Source: Lachnospiraceae bacterium
GTDB lineage: Bacteria > Bacillota > Clostridia > Lachnospirales > Lachnospiraceae
Reading direction: 5' to 3'
Assembly: GCA_022510525.1 (NCBI GenBank)
Contig: JAFLTH010000016.1
Coordinates: forward strand, 1 to 44,631
DNA length: 44,631 nucleotides
The stretch's first letter is position 1; each line of letters begins with the position of its first letter. The translations under genes and the position numbers were made by a program. The notes beneath the pieces were generated by a model that ran no database searches, was not told where the DNA came from, and worked only from the letters and a program-made list of their open reading frames with translations. Shown here one piece after another: positions 26,868-36,572 of this stretch.

Positions 26868-26896
26868 ATTGTATACAATCATAATGTTTATGTCAA
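26868..26896 (-). promoter_or_regulatory. gntR-icd promoter with overlapping GntR-type operator
   Basis: On the minus strand TTGACA (26896-26891) and TACAAT (26873-26868) are separated by 17 bp. The perfect 12-bp palindrome ATTGTATACAAT (26868-26879) covers the -10. TTGTATACAA-like palindromes are the sort of site bound by FCD-type GntR regulators, and the position would block RNA polymerase. Confidence 0.75.
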
Positions 26897-26943
26897 TATC
26901 ATTGATAGATTTTAAAAAAGTTATTAGTTCACAGTAATGTAAA

Positions 26944-26983
26944 GAGAGCTCATAGTGCCTCCTCAAAGACTATATGAGCCCTC
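26944..26983 (-). terminator. probable terminator after the subtilase gene
   Basis: On the minus strand GAGGGCTCATATAGT pairs with ACTATGAGCTCTC (one mismatch, two-base bulge, about 12-nt loop), followed by a modest T-rich run (TTTACATT). It separates the subtilase gene from the gntR promoter. Confidence 0.5.
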
Positions 26984-27003
26984 CGTCCTACTGTCACCCA
27001 TCT

Positions 27004-27894
27004 TCACTCCATAAACAACCTCTCAATATCAATCATTCCCCACCCCTGCTTATTCCATGAATCCCCCAAATCCCGTGCGCTGTATACAATCTTTCTCTTA
27101 ACCTGTTCATTGTTATAATAGGGATATCTTTCCAAAAGCAGGGCAACCGCCCCTGAAACTATCGGAGTTGCCATAGATGTGCCGCTTTTTATGACATAAT
27201 TATTGGCTCTGTTATTACATGATCTGATATCTGTACCGGGCGCAACGACATCAGGTTTACGTATATACATAGATGAATCGCCTCTGCCCGAATAATTTTC
27301 ACACAAATCTTCTCTTGTTCCGAAATAGCCTCCCTCATGGCAGCCTACGGTTATTACCTTACGGCTGTTACCAAGAGGTGAAATCGTTCCGTTTCCCGGT
27401 CCTGCATTTCCGGCTGCACATACGACAACAATTCCGGCATCCCAGATTGCCTCCAGCAGCCCCACCAATTCTTTAAATTTTTCTTCTTCCCCTGATTCTC
27501 CAATACCGACCGATATATTTAAGACGCGGATATGATGACGCAGACGATTCTGCAATATCCACAACAGACCTTTATACATACTTTCAATCGAACCATCACC
27601 GTTATGGTCCAGTATTTTCACTACACAGAACAGACACCTCGGTGCAATTCCCGTGTACTTTCCGTTAGACATATGACCATTACCACCTATAATTCCTGCA
27701 ACATGGGTTCCATGGCCGCTGTCATCGTAAATTCTGTTTCTATAGTTTACATAATCCTGAAAAGCTATTATCCTGCCCGCCAGATCCGGATGAGGATAGA
27801 TACCGGTATCCAGAACAGCTACGGTAACCGGAGCGCCTTTACAGGATTGCTGCAGGCGGTCGCTGCATCCCAGCTGATTCCTGACGCGATACAC
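27004..27894 (-). CDS. S8 (subtilisin-like) serine protease, no signal peptide
   Basis: 296 residues. The catalytic triad is complete: Asp 29 in VAVLDTGIYPHPDL, His 61 in DDSGHGTHVAGIIGG and Ser 240 in IKSGTSMATPIVSGA, with the oxyanion Asn 163 in VCAAGNAGPG. There is no signal peptide, propeptide or wall anchor, so it looks like an intracellular subtilisin; the N-terminus (MYRVRNQLG) is of the kind seen in clostridial members of this size. The start is GTG 27894, with GGGAG nine bases upstream; that site is inside the 3' arm of the terminator hairpin of the LRR genes, so translation may depend on whether the hairpin forms. It follows the two LRR surface-protein genes. Cleaving the surface proteins would require release by lysis or an unknown route. 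Confidence 0.93.
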   Translation of the reverse strand: MYRVRNQLGCSDRLQQSCKGAPVTVAVLDTGIYPHPDLAGRIIAFQDYVNYRNRIYDDSGHGTHVAGIIGGNGHMSNGKYTGIAPRCLFCVVKILDHNGDGSIESMYKGLLWILQNRLRHHIRVLNISVGIGESGEEEKFKELVGLLEAIWDAGIVVVCAAGNAGPGNGTISPLGNSRKVITVGCHEGGYFGTREDLCENYSGRGDSSMYIRKPDVVAPGTDIRSCNNRANNYVIKSGTSMATPIVSGAVALLLERYPYYNNEQVKRKIVYSARDLGDSWNKQGWGMIDIERLFME

Positions 27895-27895
27895 A

Positions 27896-27937
27896 TTAAA
27901 AAACTCCCGGCTTTTTCATTATTCTATGCCGGGAGTT
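27896..27937 (-). terminator. intrinsic terminator of the LRR genes, overlapping the subtilase RBS
   Basis: On the minus strand AACTCCCGGC pairs perfectly with GCCGGGAGTT (10 bp, 16-nt loop), and the 3' arm plus following bases give six T in a row. The GGGAG of the 3' arm is also the best ribosome-binding site for the subtilase start at 27894. Confidence 0.88.
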
Positions 27938-28004
27938 AATTTCTGTGCCATTTCAATTATGTCTCATCTAGATTTAAGCAATATCAGCCATTTGATAACA
28001 CTTG

Positions 28005-30725
28005 TTATTCCATTAATTCCATACTGTACTTCTTACCACGATAGAAGAACAACGCAAGCCCTGTAAAAAGAAGTCCTGCAAAGAGGAACCACTTAGGATG
28101 TATGCTGTTATCTCCCGTATCCGGTGAGGCATCTTTATTGCCGGAAAGGCCGGTAAATATCACCTTACCGTCAGATACAACGGCCGAGTTGCCGCCAAGA
28201 CCACCTGATGAATAATTATAAACACCATAGGGTGAAAAATGATTTGTCGTAAAGGTCAGGTAATCAAAACCGTCTACCGATGCAATACGGCTGTCAACCT
28301 CTTCCAACTGCCCGTTATTATCAAGACAGACCACATGCAGATTATCTTCCACAATTCCGCTTGGAATCGGTATACTTATTTCTATTTTCTGCTTACCAAG
28401 CCCTGTTATCGGAATCGCTGTTGCCGCCTCTTCCAGAGTTATATCATATGCCTGAAGATTCACGGGTATATTATTTCCGTAAAGTTTCCTGTAAGCATTC
28501 AAAATCGCGCTCTTAGCCGCATCATTATCGGATATGTTAAGCACGTAACTATCCTCCGCACCATCAATCAACGCATATGAAAGCCCGGCGTCAGCAATGG
28601 TGGTACTGTTTATATTGACAGCTACCCCGCTTATGGAGTCGGTATCATCCGTTCCTATCACCTGAGCTATGTTATTTCCTCCGGGACCGATAACCTCACC
28701 TCTGAATCCATACAGTTTATTGTCCAGAACTGTATCATCAAAGGCAGCTGCCCCTGTTGGTACTACAGCAGTGTGTATACCCTCAAAAATCATACCTCTG
28801 TATGAATCATTATATATTTTACCGGAAGATGAACCATATGATATCTTCGGGATAGATACACCTTCAAAGGTCACAACACCTGTTCCTGCATTTTTAACCG
28901 AATCCGCCACATCAAAGGCTCTTAAACCTATCTCTTCTACCGAAGCCGGAATCCTGATATTGCTAAGCGGACAGCCCGCAAAAGCTCTGTCACCAATCTT
29001 CTTCAGTGCATTACCGCCTTCAACCTCCGAAAGACTGCTGCAGCCTGAAAAAGCCTCTTCGCCGATTATTTCCACAGAATCCGGAATATTAATCTTAGTG
29101 ATTTCAGTATGTCCGGCCAAAGCACCGGAACCTATTGTTTTAACTGAGTCAGGTATGGCAATATTGGTACCTGCTCCCTTATAAGCCAACAAAATACCGT
29201 CACCGACAATCAGAAAGTCCCCATTGCCACCCTGTTTCCAGTTCTCAAGCCAGGGAGTCTTATCAAAAGCCGATAAGCCGATTTCTGTAACTGTAGACGG
29301 AATGACTACATCGGTCAATGAGTTGCAGTGATAGAACGCCGCATATCCAATCTTTTCAACTCCCTCCGGAAGTACTGCCGAATTAACCGCTGACCTTGCA
29401 AAAGCAAACTCTCCGATTTCGGTAATCTTATCCGGAACATCTATATTCGTACGATCATCATTATAAAATGCTTGATCTGCAATTATCTTATCGTCCACTA
29501 TAGTATATTTAGGAATGGAGCCTCCCTTGGCATCGGAATTGCCGGATATACTTGCTATCGTTTCACCGGTTTCGCCATAAGCCACACCTTCTATGGTATT
29601 GGGTACGCCCGCTCCGGAATTAACCGTTGCCGAAGCATTGTCCATAAATATGAATACCTGACTTCCGATTATCTTGGACTTACCCTTTACGGTACCATCC
29701 TCATCGCCCTCTATCGGACTCATATGTGTGACTTCATTGTAATAATTATCTATTCTGCTTACTGTAGGATCATTATTCTCTTCATAATCATCATTGCCCG
29801 TTATGGTATCTATTGATGTATCTTCATACTCTGTTAAATCTATATTTTCCAATACCAGGCTGTCAGCAAATTTTCTTGCCGTACTGCCCTCAGGCGCATT
29901 AATCTTTAATCTGGTACAGCCGTCAAAAGCCGTGCTGTGTATTGTATTCACCGAAACCGGAATCGTAATACTACGCAGTCTTACGCAATCTTCGAATGCC
30001 TTTAAATTAATTGATTTAACCGAATACGGAATATCTACCGATCTTAAACTGCTGCAATTGGAAAAAGCATATGCGGATATCTCATTGACATTGCTGCTTA
30101 TGGAAATGCTCTTAAGATTTCTGTCTCCCCAGAACGCATAGGGTCTTATTTCATCGACAGATGAAGGCATAATATAACTGTCCGCTTTTCTACCCGAAAG
30201 TACGGCATATAAAATACTTCCATCCTTGCTATAGATTATACCATCATTAGATGTAAAATTGGGATTGCTGCTGCTTATGCTTACACTCTGCAGATTTATA
30301 TCCCCTGCAAAAACTCCGTTACCAAGGGATTCAAGACCGGTGCCAATCCGCACATCATTAAGAGACGGACAGTCCGCAAACGCAGCATTATCAATATACT
30401 CAACAGAACTTGGAATATTAACCGACTGAAGCTGACTGCAACCCTCAAAAGCACCTTTTCCTATGCCTATTAAGCTGCTTCCGAAGGAAATTCTCTTAAT
30501 GCTATTGTTCCCCGCAAAAGCTTCCGCTTCTATATACTCCACAGAACTGCCAATAGACACGTCAGAAGACGTGCCTTTATATTTAACCAATGTTGTTCCA
30601 TCCACTTGAAAGTCAGATCCGGAAGCGGTATCAACCGCTTCCACATCTGATACCGGAATCTGTGTGACCGCAATCGCCAAGGCCATCAAAACGGCTCCGA
30701 TTGCTTTCCTTATTTTCTTTCCCAT
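28005..30725 (-). CDS. LRR (BspA/LRR_5-type) surface protein with sortase signal
   Basis: 906 residues. A signal peptide (MGKKIRKAIGAVLMALAIAV) is followed by a short spacer and two blocks of BspA-type leucine-rich repeats (about 40-300 and 400-640), each unit of the type IPSSVxxIGxxAFxxCxxLxxVxI. Examples are AFEGCSQLQSVNIPSSVEYI and AFSNCSSLRSVDIPYSVKSI. A non-LRR domain follows (about 640-860) with EISIPIPSGI and YLTFTTNHFSPYGVY, also found in the larger partner. The C-terminus is SPDTGDNSIHPKWF, a hydrophobic helix and a basic tail (YRGKKY): a sortase signal. It is probably a wall-anchored binding protein or adhesin; the ligand is unknown. ATG 30725 follows GGGGG; ATG 30731 is an alternative. 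It begins 24 bp after the larger LRR gene. Confidence 0.93.
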   Translation of the reverse strand: MGKKIRKAIGAVLMALAIAVTQIPVSDVEAVDTASGSDFQVDGTTLVKYKGTSSDVSIGSSVEYIEAEAFAGNNSIKRISFGSSLIGIGKGAFEGCSQLQSVNIPSSVEYIDNAAFADCPSLNDVRIGTGLESLGNGVFAGDINLQSVSISSSNPNFTSNDGIIYSKDGSILYAVLSGRKADSYIMPSSVDEIRPYAFWGDRNLKSISISSNVNEISAYAFSNCSSLRSVDIPYSVKSINLKAFEDCVRLRSITIPVSVNTIHSTAFDGCTRLKINAPEGSTARKFADSLVLENIDLTEYEDTSIDTITGNDDYEENNDPTVSRIDNYYNEVTHMSPIEGDEDGTVKGKSKIIGSQVFIFMDNASATVNSGAGVPNTIEGVAYGETGETIASISGNSDAKGGSIPKYTIVDDKIIADQAFYNDDRTNIDVPDKITEIGEFAFARSAVNSAVLPEGVEKIGYAAFYHCNSLTDVVIPSTVTEIGLSAFDKTPWLENWKQGGNGDFLIVGDGILLAYKGAGTNIAIPDSVKTIGSGALAGHTEITKINIPDSVEIIGEEAFSGCSSLSEVEGGNALKKIGDRAFAGCPLSNIRIPASVEEIGLRAFDVADSVKNAGTGVVTFEGVSIPKISYGSSSGKIYNDSYRGMIFEGIHTAVVPTGAAAFDDTVLDNKLYGFRGEVIGPGGNNIAQVIGTDDTDSISGVAVNINSTTIADAGLSYALIDGAEDSYVLNISDNDAAKSAILNAYRKLYGNNIPVNLQAYDITLEEAATAIPITGLGKQKIEISIPIPSGIVEDNLHVVCLDNNGQLEEVDSRIASVDGFDYLTFTTNHFSPYGVYNYSSGGLGGNSAVVSDGKVIFTGLSGNKDASPDTGDNSIHPKWFLFAGLLFTGLALFFYRGKKYSMELME

Positions 30726-30749
30726 AGGCATCCCCCAAGGAAGTTTAAG

Positions 30750-33700
30750 TTATGCTGCCTTAACCGTAACAGGTTTCTTGTCTTTCTTCATAAACAGAAT
30801 GACTGACAGGCAGGCAAGACCAAGTGATAAGAACCACTTCGGATGAATCGGGTCGCCTGTCTTAGGCGTTATATCCAGCATACCTTCCGAAAGATTCTGA
30901 GTATTTACATAGATTGTATACGGTGAGAAGTGTGTAGCCGTAAAGCTTATACATGGTACACCGTTAATTGTTGTAAATCTCTCACTTAAATCTTCCAATT
31001 GACTGTTTGCTATAACAGCACCGGCCATATTGTTTCCACCAAATACTGTAAGTGCATCCGGAATCGGAATAGTTATGTCAACCGACAATCCGGTTGTATC
31101 TGTAATCTTCACTGTTCCTGTTGAATCATACAGGCTTATATCCATTGCATAATACAGAATACTGTCCATATTACCGTATTTATTGGTAAGTGCATTGATT
31201 ACTGCCTGTGTAGCTTCATTAGTCTCGGAAATCTTGACTACAAAGTTATCCGGTGAGCCGTTCACATTAGCCGTAGCCAAATCCTTATTGGAAATACCGG
31301 GCTTGGTTATATCCACTCTGGTGCTTCCGTTTCCTGTTACAGGATTTCTGCCGGTTGTAGTTCCGTTATTAACAGTTCCGTTTACTGAATTGATAGCCGA
31401 ACCATTTATAAAATTAGCTGTTACAGTAACATTGCTGGCAGGCATCACAAATGTAGTCGCTGACATACTTACGCTGGCAAGTTTCACACTCTCGGAATCA
31501 GTTGTCCACTTGCTGAACACCTTACCTGTTGCAGGAGTGTTTGCAGAAACTATTACAGTTGAACCAACTTCATAGGTACCGCTTCCGCTTCCGTTTATAA
31601 CAGTTACCGTATATTTACCGGATGCCGAGGATGAAGATGTCGTGGACGTAGATGTTCCCAATGGTGTAGTTGTGGATGAACCGCTTCCTCCGGCTCCGCT
31701 TCCGCTTCCGCCATTGCCATCACCACTTCCAGTTCCGCCGCCATTTCCGCCATCTCCGCCGCCGGTACCTGAACCACTGTACATAGCAAGAATAGACAAA
31801 TTCTTCTGTACGTTCAAGTATTCTTCACTACTCCATCCGACGAAAGTATAACCATCATGGGTCGGCGCCTGTGGTGCAATCGCTGCACCACCGGGTAATA
31901 TAAGCTGCGTAGTACCTATCTGGCTTCCGTCTATCTGATCATAGAAATCAACCGTATAATGCTCACCGTCAACCATACCGTTTGCAGAATATCCCTGTGC
32001 AATGAATACAGTATCTGCGGTGATCGGTGATGTTACTTCTGTCTGATTTGTACTCAGCCATTTCTGGAATACCCAACCCTCTTTCTCAGGAGCCGCAGGT
32101 ATCTCTTCCATCTGTAGATAACTTCCATTTTCTTTATAAATAGTATTTCCGATTTGAATGCCGTCCGGATCTAAGAATATAACGGTCCATTCATCGGGAA
32201 TCTCAACATACTCAAGTAAATACTCACTTCCGTATTTATCAGCATATCTACGTGCCGAAGAATCCGGATATGTGTATATAGAAGTATTGACCGTTTTCCC
32301 GGACTCTGTATGCTCTACAAAAGCTCTTGCCGAAATAAATACCTCTTTACCGGGAATTCTAAGTTCGGTTAAGTTATTATCATATGCAAATGCGCCTTCT
32401 TCAATATTATTTACCGTTCTTGGCAGCCATAATCTGTTGAGAGTGCTGCAGTTTCTAAAGCAGTCTATCGGAATTTCCGTAAGACTTACTGCTTCATTTA
32501 AGTAAACATTTGTAATGTTGACACATTCTTCAAAGGCACCTGCCCTGATTGCCTGAACCTGACTGATGGTACCTGATTCAGAACTATAGCTTGCATCCGG
32601 TATTGTTGTAGATCCTACTCCGCCACTCTTTCCTCTGGCATAGAGACATTCCTCAATGGTATATGTACCTGCATAACCATCAGTTTCACCTGTTGCCGCA
32701 TCCCTGGAATAAATAATTCCGTTATCAGCCACATACTTCGGATTGCCATTAAAGTTTACATTAGTTAAAGAAGTACAGCCCCTAAAAGGCACCACTCCGA
32801 TATCAGAACAAGCCGCTCCGATAATAACAGCAGTCAATCTTTCACAACTGTCAAAAGCATGATCCGGCAATGATTTAACACCATTCAATGTGACGGTTTC
32901 AACACGGTCATTACCTCTTGAATATGTTTCATCAGATATCTTATCCTCATAATAACCGCTGAACAAGCCGGGAACTACTTCTGTATTATCATTATCATCC
33001 CTGAATGCTTTGCTTGTGTACATATTATATGATTCCGAAGGAATTCTTGTTGTCAAATATGTACTTGCATTCAGGCGGTTTGCATCAGATCCCTTAATAT
33101 ATCCGTATACATCAATGGATTCAACGCCTTCAGGAATTACAACGTTTTTGGCGGCATTGATAAGCCCTCTTTCTTCTTCCGTTACTGTATTAAATATACC
33201 GTCTGAATCTGAATTATCCTGCGCACTATAAGGAAAATGCGTAAAATACGGTTCCGGTGTTCCGGTGTATGCATAAGCTACAATCGGTTCAAAGAAAAAG
33301 TCTGCTGCTTTACCAAGGATATCGTCCTGATTACTATGTTCAGTTTCAGCACTTCCAGAAGTAACAAAGTTATCCGGATTTAGAGCCCATTGAGGATATA
33401 CCCAAGGTCCGTACAATGCAGTATCATTATATATAGCTTCTGCTTCTGACTTCGACTCTGCTGCTTTCCAAGCTGCTGCAAAGTTTGCTCTATAGGTATC
33501 ATAGGCCTCACTCCTGTATATATTATAGTAAGTATCGGCCATCATATCTTCATATTTCTGGTTTACATAATCATCGCCATAGAAACGCTCAACATCCAAT
33601 TTATGAGTCTCATTTAAGATATCATCTATCTGATCGTATTTCGGATAATCCAGCAATGTAACAAGCTCGGTATTGGCATCATACATAACCGTCAAATAAG

Positions 33701-36275
33701 TCGGTGTCAGACTCTTGTAACAGATTCTCATTCCAGTAGTGGGATTAATCATATTTTCCGGTTTCATAGCCCAGTCAAAAGGTGCATATCCCTTAACTAT
33801 ATCACCATGGAATGTAAGTTCATCCCCGCCTGTCTTAAAGGCATCCGTACCTACTTTAAAGTTTGCATAACCAGCTGCCGGAGTATGGAAAGTTACATCA
33901 ATCAACGATTTACAATCTGCAAATGCGTTATCTCCAATTGACTCTACCGAATTACCTATAATTACCTGCTTCAAAGACGGCAGACCCTTAAATACACCGA
34001 TTTCAATATTATTAATAGAATTATCTTCTATTGTAATTGTCTTAATTGTTTCGCGCAGATCTGCATTATCAAAACATCCCGGCACAATATCTTTGATTGG
34101 ATAATTACCTACTTTAGCAGGAATTACAATATTACCATCACACTCTGCTTTATCGCCGACAATTACACAAGCTGTCAGCTCACCTTTTTCATTTGCCTGA
34201 TAGCGATAGCCGTCAATTGCTACTTCATAGCAGTCTACACCATCTTTATTCCTAAATACATAAGGAATAAAATCATTAACAGCTGTCTTTGCATCCTTAT
34301 CATATGTACTTGTACGAGGGTCCGCATCTGCGCCTGATTCATTCTTTTCAGGACCTCTTACATAAAAATCTCCATTAATTACATCCCTGAACAATTTATC
34401 GGGAGTATAGCTTACATAACCGCAGGCATAGGGATTTGATTGAGTATCGACCGGAAATTCTACATACTGCAGATTCACACAGCCATGGAACATATTATCC
34501 GGCAATTTTGCCGCAGTTGATGAAGTACGCCCGTAATCCTTTGGAAACACCACGCTCCCAAGGCTTGCACGCCCTGCAAATAAATAATCTCCCAAACCGT
34601 CTTTACTATTGATGCGCTGCGGAAGCGTAATGTCAATTGGATTTGCACCTGATCCTACAGCAAATACGGCATCTCCAATTTTAGATATGGCAGAATCCGA
34701 CATAGCTATGGAATTCAGCGCAGTACAATTATAAAATGCCGCTTCTTTCACTTCGCAGTTCTCTGTAATTCCATTCAAGTTCAGGGTTGCCATTTTATTA
34801 CAATCTGCAAATGCACCCCATCCTATTGTATTTACCGTATATGGCAGTGTCAATTCGGCAAGCGCACTGTTCTTAAAACATTCGGAACCTATAATGGAGG
34901 TACCTGACTGAATTGTAACCTTCGCTAACTGCGTACAATCCTTAAATGCCCTATTACCAATATAGTTAACGCTTACAATTTCAATTTCTTTTATAAATGA
35001 ATGTAAAAATGAATTATCTCCTATATAACCTATCTGGCTGGGAATTGTAAGCACATCTACATTATTAACATTATAGAAAGCCTGCTCCCCGATAGCACAC
35101 ATCTTAACTCCGACACTGGTTACCAAGAAACCATTCTCATCATTTTTGTAAGGTGCAACAGGAGTTCCGCCTCTTGCCACATAAACATTGCCGCTGTTAC
35201 CATCCGAACCTGAAACTGTAGACGACGCACTTGAAATACGGCTGTCAATTACAGGAACAAGGCTGTAATCCTTACCCATATTTAATAATGTTTTATCATG
35301 TTCACAATAATAAGTTAATTTTTTCTTAGGGTCAGCTGTCGTCTCTGACAGGGCATCGGAAGGCTTAACAGAAAGCGGTGTTATTAAATTTGCATTAGGA
35401 GCAGGATTTTTCTCGGGATCCTGCTTATATAATTCAGCTTCCTCTTTATATTTCTGAAAATCAGCAAGTTTAGAGTCATATGCATCTTTATAGTAATTTT
35501 CAAAGAAATATATGGCCTCACGAACTGCTGTTGTCTGCTCATTTTTACTCCAGTTATCATAAGTGTACGTTAATTCCACTGTAGGATTATTGTTCATGCC
35601 GTCAAGTCCGGCTTGTGTTCCATTAAAATATCCATCATATTTAGAGGCTTCGACAGTATAATATCCGGTATTAGGAGTAAGATTTAAATCGACCTCTTCT
35701 GCACGATACTGGCTGTTATACTTACAGAGAACACCCTGATCTTCTCTACTGGGGGGCTTTACAACATAATACATAAACTGCCAGCCGAGATCCCACTGAT
35801 CATTGCCGGACTGATCCTGGCCAAGATTATTAACTTTCAAGGATTGAAATACTTTACCCGAAAGATTATCGGTGCCATACAGATTTTTAACCAGCTTATC
35901 CATATCCAGCATACCGTCTTTGTCGGTTCCGCCTAATCCATTGGGGTTGCTGTCATCTAACAGATGCCAATTAAGTCCAAAAGAACTGCCTCCTACTGTA
36001 GATTGTTCATCTATAGGCATGGGATGTTTTTTCAACTCTTCCTCAGTTCTGTCAGAAGGATATTTATACGACTCATGCACATCAAAATTTCCTGTCGTTG
36101 TACCGCCCCCATTAGCACCCGGCACTCCTGGTTCCTCCGCAAAGTTTTCCGGTACAGGAATAGCCGCAACACCGATGGCCGTTACCATTAAAAGAGCCGC
36201 AATGCTCCGCCTTACGCTCCTTTTTAATCTCCTCTTGGATTTTTTTGCTCCATTTACAGATGCTTTCTTGGACAT
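30750..36275 (-). CDS. giant LRR (BspA-type) surface protein with B-repeats and sortase signal
   Basis: 1841 residues. A long basic N-region (KKSKRRLKRSVRRS) precedes the signal helix. A non-repeat region of about 330 residues comes first, then BspA-type LRR blocks (about 390-650, 720-820 and 1070-1380; for example AFKDCTQLAKVTIQSGTSII) separated by other segments, one helical and Tyr/Ala-rich (YYNIYRSEAYDTYRANFAAA). Two InlB-type B-repeats (TVIFLDPDGIQIGNT, YTVDFYDQIDGSQIGTTQ), a Gly/Ser/Thr linker, a third bacterial-repeat domain (KYTVTVINGSGSGTYEVGST) and the domain shared with the smaller LRR protein follow. It ends in TPKTGDPIHPKWF, a helix and KKDKK. ATG 36275 has AAGGAGAG; the upstream TTG is not needed. 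It probably extends from the wall and mediates adhesion. Confidence 0.94.
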   Translation of the reverse strand: MSKKASVNGAKKSKRRLKRSVRRSIAALLMVTAIGVAAIPVPENFAEEPGVPGANGGGTTTGNFDVHESYKYPSDRTEEELKKHPMPIDEQSTVGGSSFGLNWHLLDDSNPNGLGGTDKDGMLDMDKLVKNLYGTDNLSGKVFQSLKVNNLGQDQSGNDQWDLGWQFMYYVVKPPSREDQGVLCKYNSQYRAEEVDLNLTPNTGYYTVEASKYDGYFNGTQAGLDGMNNNPTVELTYTYDNWSKNEQTTAVREAIYFFENYYKDAYDSKLADFQKYKEEAELYKQDPEKNPAPNANLITPLSVKPSDALSETTADPKKKLTYYCEHDKTLLNMGKDYSLVPVIDSRISSASSTVSGSDGNSGNVYVARGGTPVAPYKNDENGFLVTSVGVKMCAIGEQAFYNVNNVDVLTIPSQIGYIGDNSFLHSFIKEIEIVSVNYIGNRAFKDCTQLAKVTIQSGTSIIGSECFKNSALAELTLPYTVNTIGWGAFADCNKMATLNLNGITENCEVKEAAFYNCTALNSIAMSDSAISKIGDAVFAVGSGANPIDITLPQRINSKDGLGDYLFAGRASLGSVVFPKDYGRTSSTAAKLPDNMFHGCVNLQYVEFPVDTQSNPYACGYVSYTPDKLFRDVINGDFYVRGPEKNESGADADPRTSTYDKDAKTAVNDFIPYVFRNKDGVDCYEVAIDGYRYQANEKGELTACVIVGDKAECDGNIVIPAKVGNYPIKDIVPGCFDNADLRETIKTITIEDNSINNIEIGVFKGLPSLKQVIIGNSVESIGDNAFADCKSLIDVTFHTPAAGYANFKVGTDAFKTGGDELTFHGDIVKGYAPFDWAMKPENMINPTTGMRICYKSLTPTYLTVMYDANTELVTLLDYPKYDQIDDILNETHKLDVERFYGDDYVNQKYEDMMADTYYNIYRSEAYDTYRANFAAAWKAAESKSEAEAIYNDTALYGPWVYPQWALNPDNFVTSGSAETEHSNQDDILGKAADFFFEPIVAYAYTGTPEPYFTHFPYSAQDNSDSDGIFNTVTEEERGLINAAKNVVIPEGVESIDVYGYIKGSDANRLNASTYLTTRIPSESYNMYTSKAFRDDNDNTEVVPGLFSGYYEDKISDETYSRGNDRVETVTLNGVKSLPDHAFDSCERLTAVIIGAACSDIGVVPFRGCTSLTNVNFNGNPKYVADNGIIYSRDAATGETDGYAGTYTIEECLYARGKSGGVGSTTIPDASYSSESGTISQVQAIRAGAFEECVNITNVYLNEAVSLTEIPIDCFRNCSTLNRLWLPRTVNNIEEGAFAYDNNLTELRIPGKEVFISARAFVEHTESGKTVNTSIYTYPDSSARRYADKYGSEYLLEYVEIPDEWTVIFLDPDGIQIGNTIYKENGSYLQMEEIPAAPEKEGWVFQKWLSTNQTEVTSPITADTVFIAQGYSANGMVDGEHYTVDFYDQIDGSQIGTTQLILPGGAAIAPQAPTHDGYTFVGWSSEEYLNVQKNLSILAMYSGSGTGGGDGGNGGGTGSGDGNGGSGSGAGGSGSSTTTPLGTSTSTTSSSSASGKYTVTVINGSGSGTYEVGSTVIVSANTPATGKVFSKWTTDSESVKLASVSMSATTFVMPASNVTVTANFINGSAINSVNGTVNNGTTTGRNPVTGNGSTRVDITKPGISNKDLATANVNGSPDNFVVKISETNEATQAVINALTNKYGNMDSILYYAMDISLYDSTGTVKITDTTGLSVDITIPIPDALTVFGGNNMAGAVIANSQLEDLSERFTTINGVPCISFTATHFSPYTIYVNTQNLSEGMLDITPKTGDPIHPKWFLSLGLACLSVILFMKKDKKPVTVKAA

Positions 36276-36572
36276 ATCACTCTCTCCTTCTGTCAGCAAT
36301 ATATATTTATCTGATAGCTAATAAACAAAAATCAAATACCAAATTATATAAATTAAATATTAATTACATATAAACACACAAATACAATATAAATAATTTA
36401 TATATTTATATCGTCATTTTCAGGCTATTCAATTAGTCTTTTCTACATTTTTCTTTATACAATAACTCGTTTTTTCTATAGTATACCGTAATATAATACC
36501 ATAAAATTTTTATCAGCATTTAAATACCATATAGTTTTATTTTACTATATCTGAAAAAATATGCAAGTTTTT
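36276..36572. other. 297-bp AT-rich gap between sortase and LRR genes
   Basis: The gap is far richer in A and T than the flanking genes. It contains no credible ORF on either strand, no terminator with a GC stem after the sortase gene, and one plausible promoter for the LRR genes. Two imperfect TATGGTATT motifs occur near 36500-36545 on the minus strand. A long untranslated leader of about 120 nt is implied. Confidence 0.6.
36405..36432 (-). promoter_or_regulatory. possible promoter of the LRR-LRR-subtilase transcript
   Basis: On the minus strand TTGAAT (36432-36427) and TATAAA (36410-36405) are separated by 16 bp. Because the region is almost all A and T, chance matches are common and the call is moderate. 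Confidence 0.4.
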
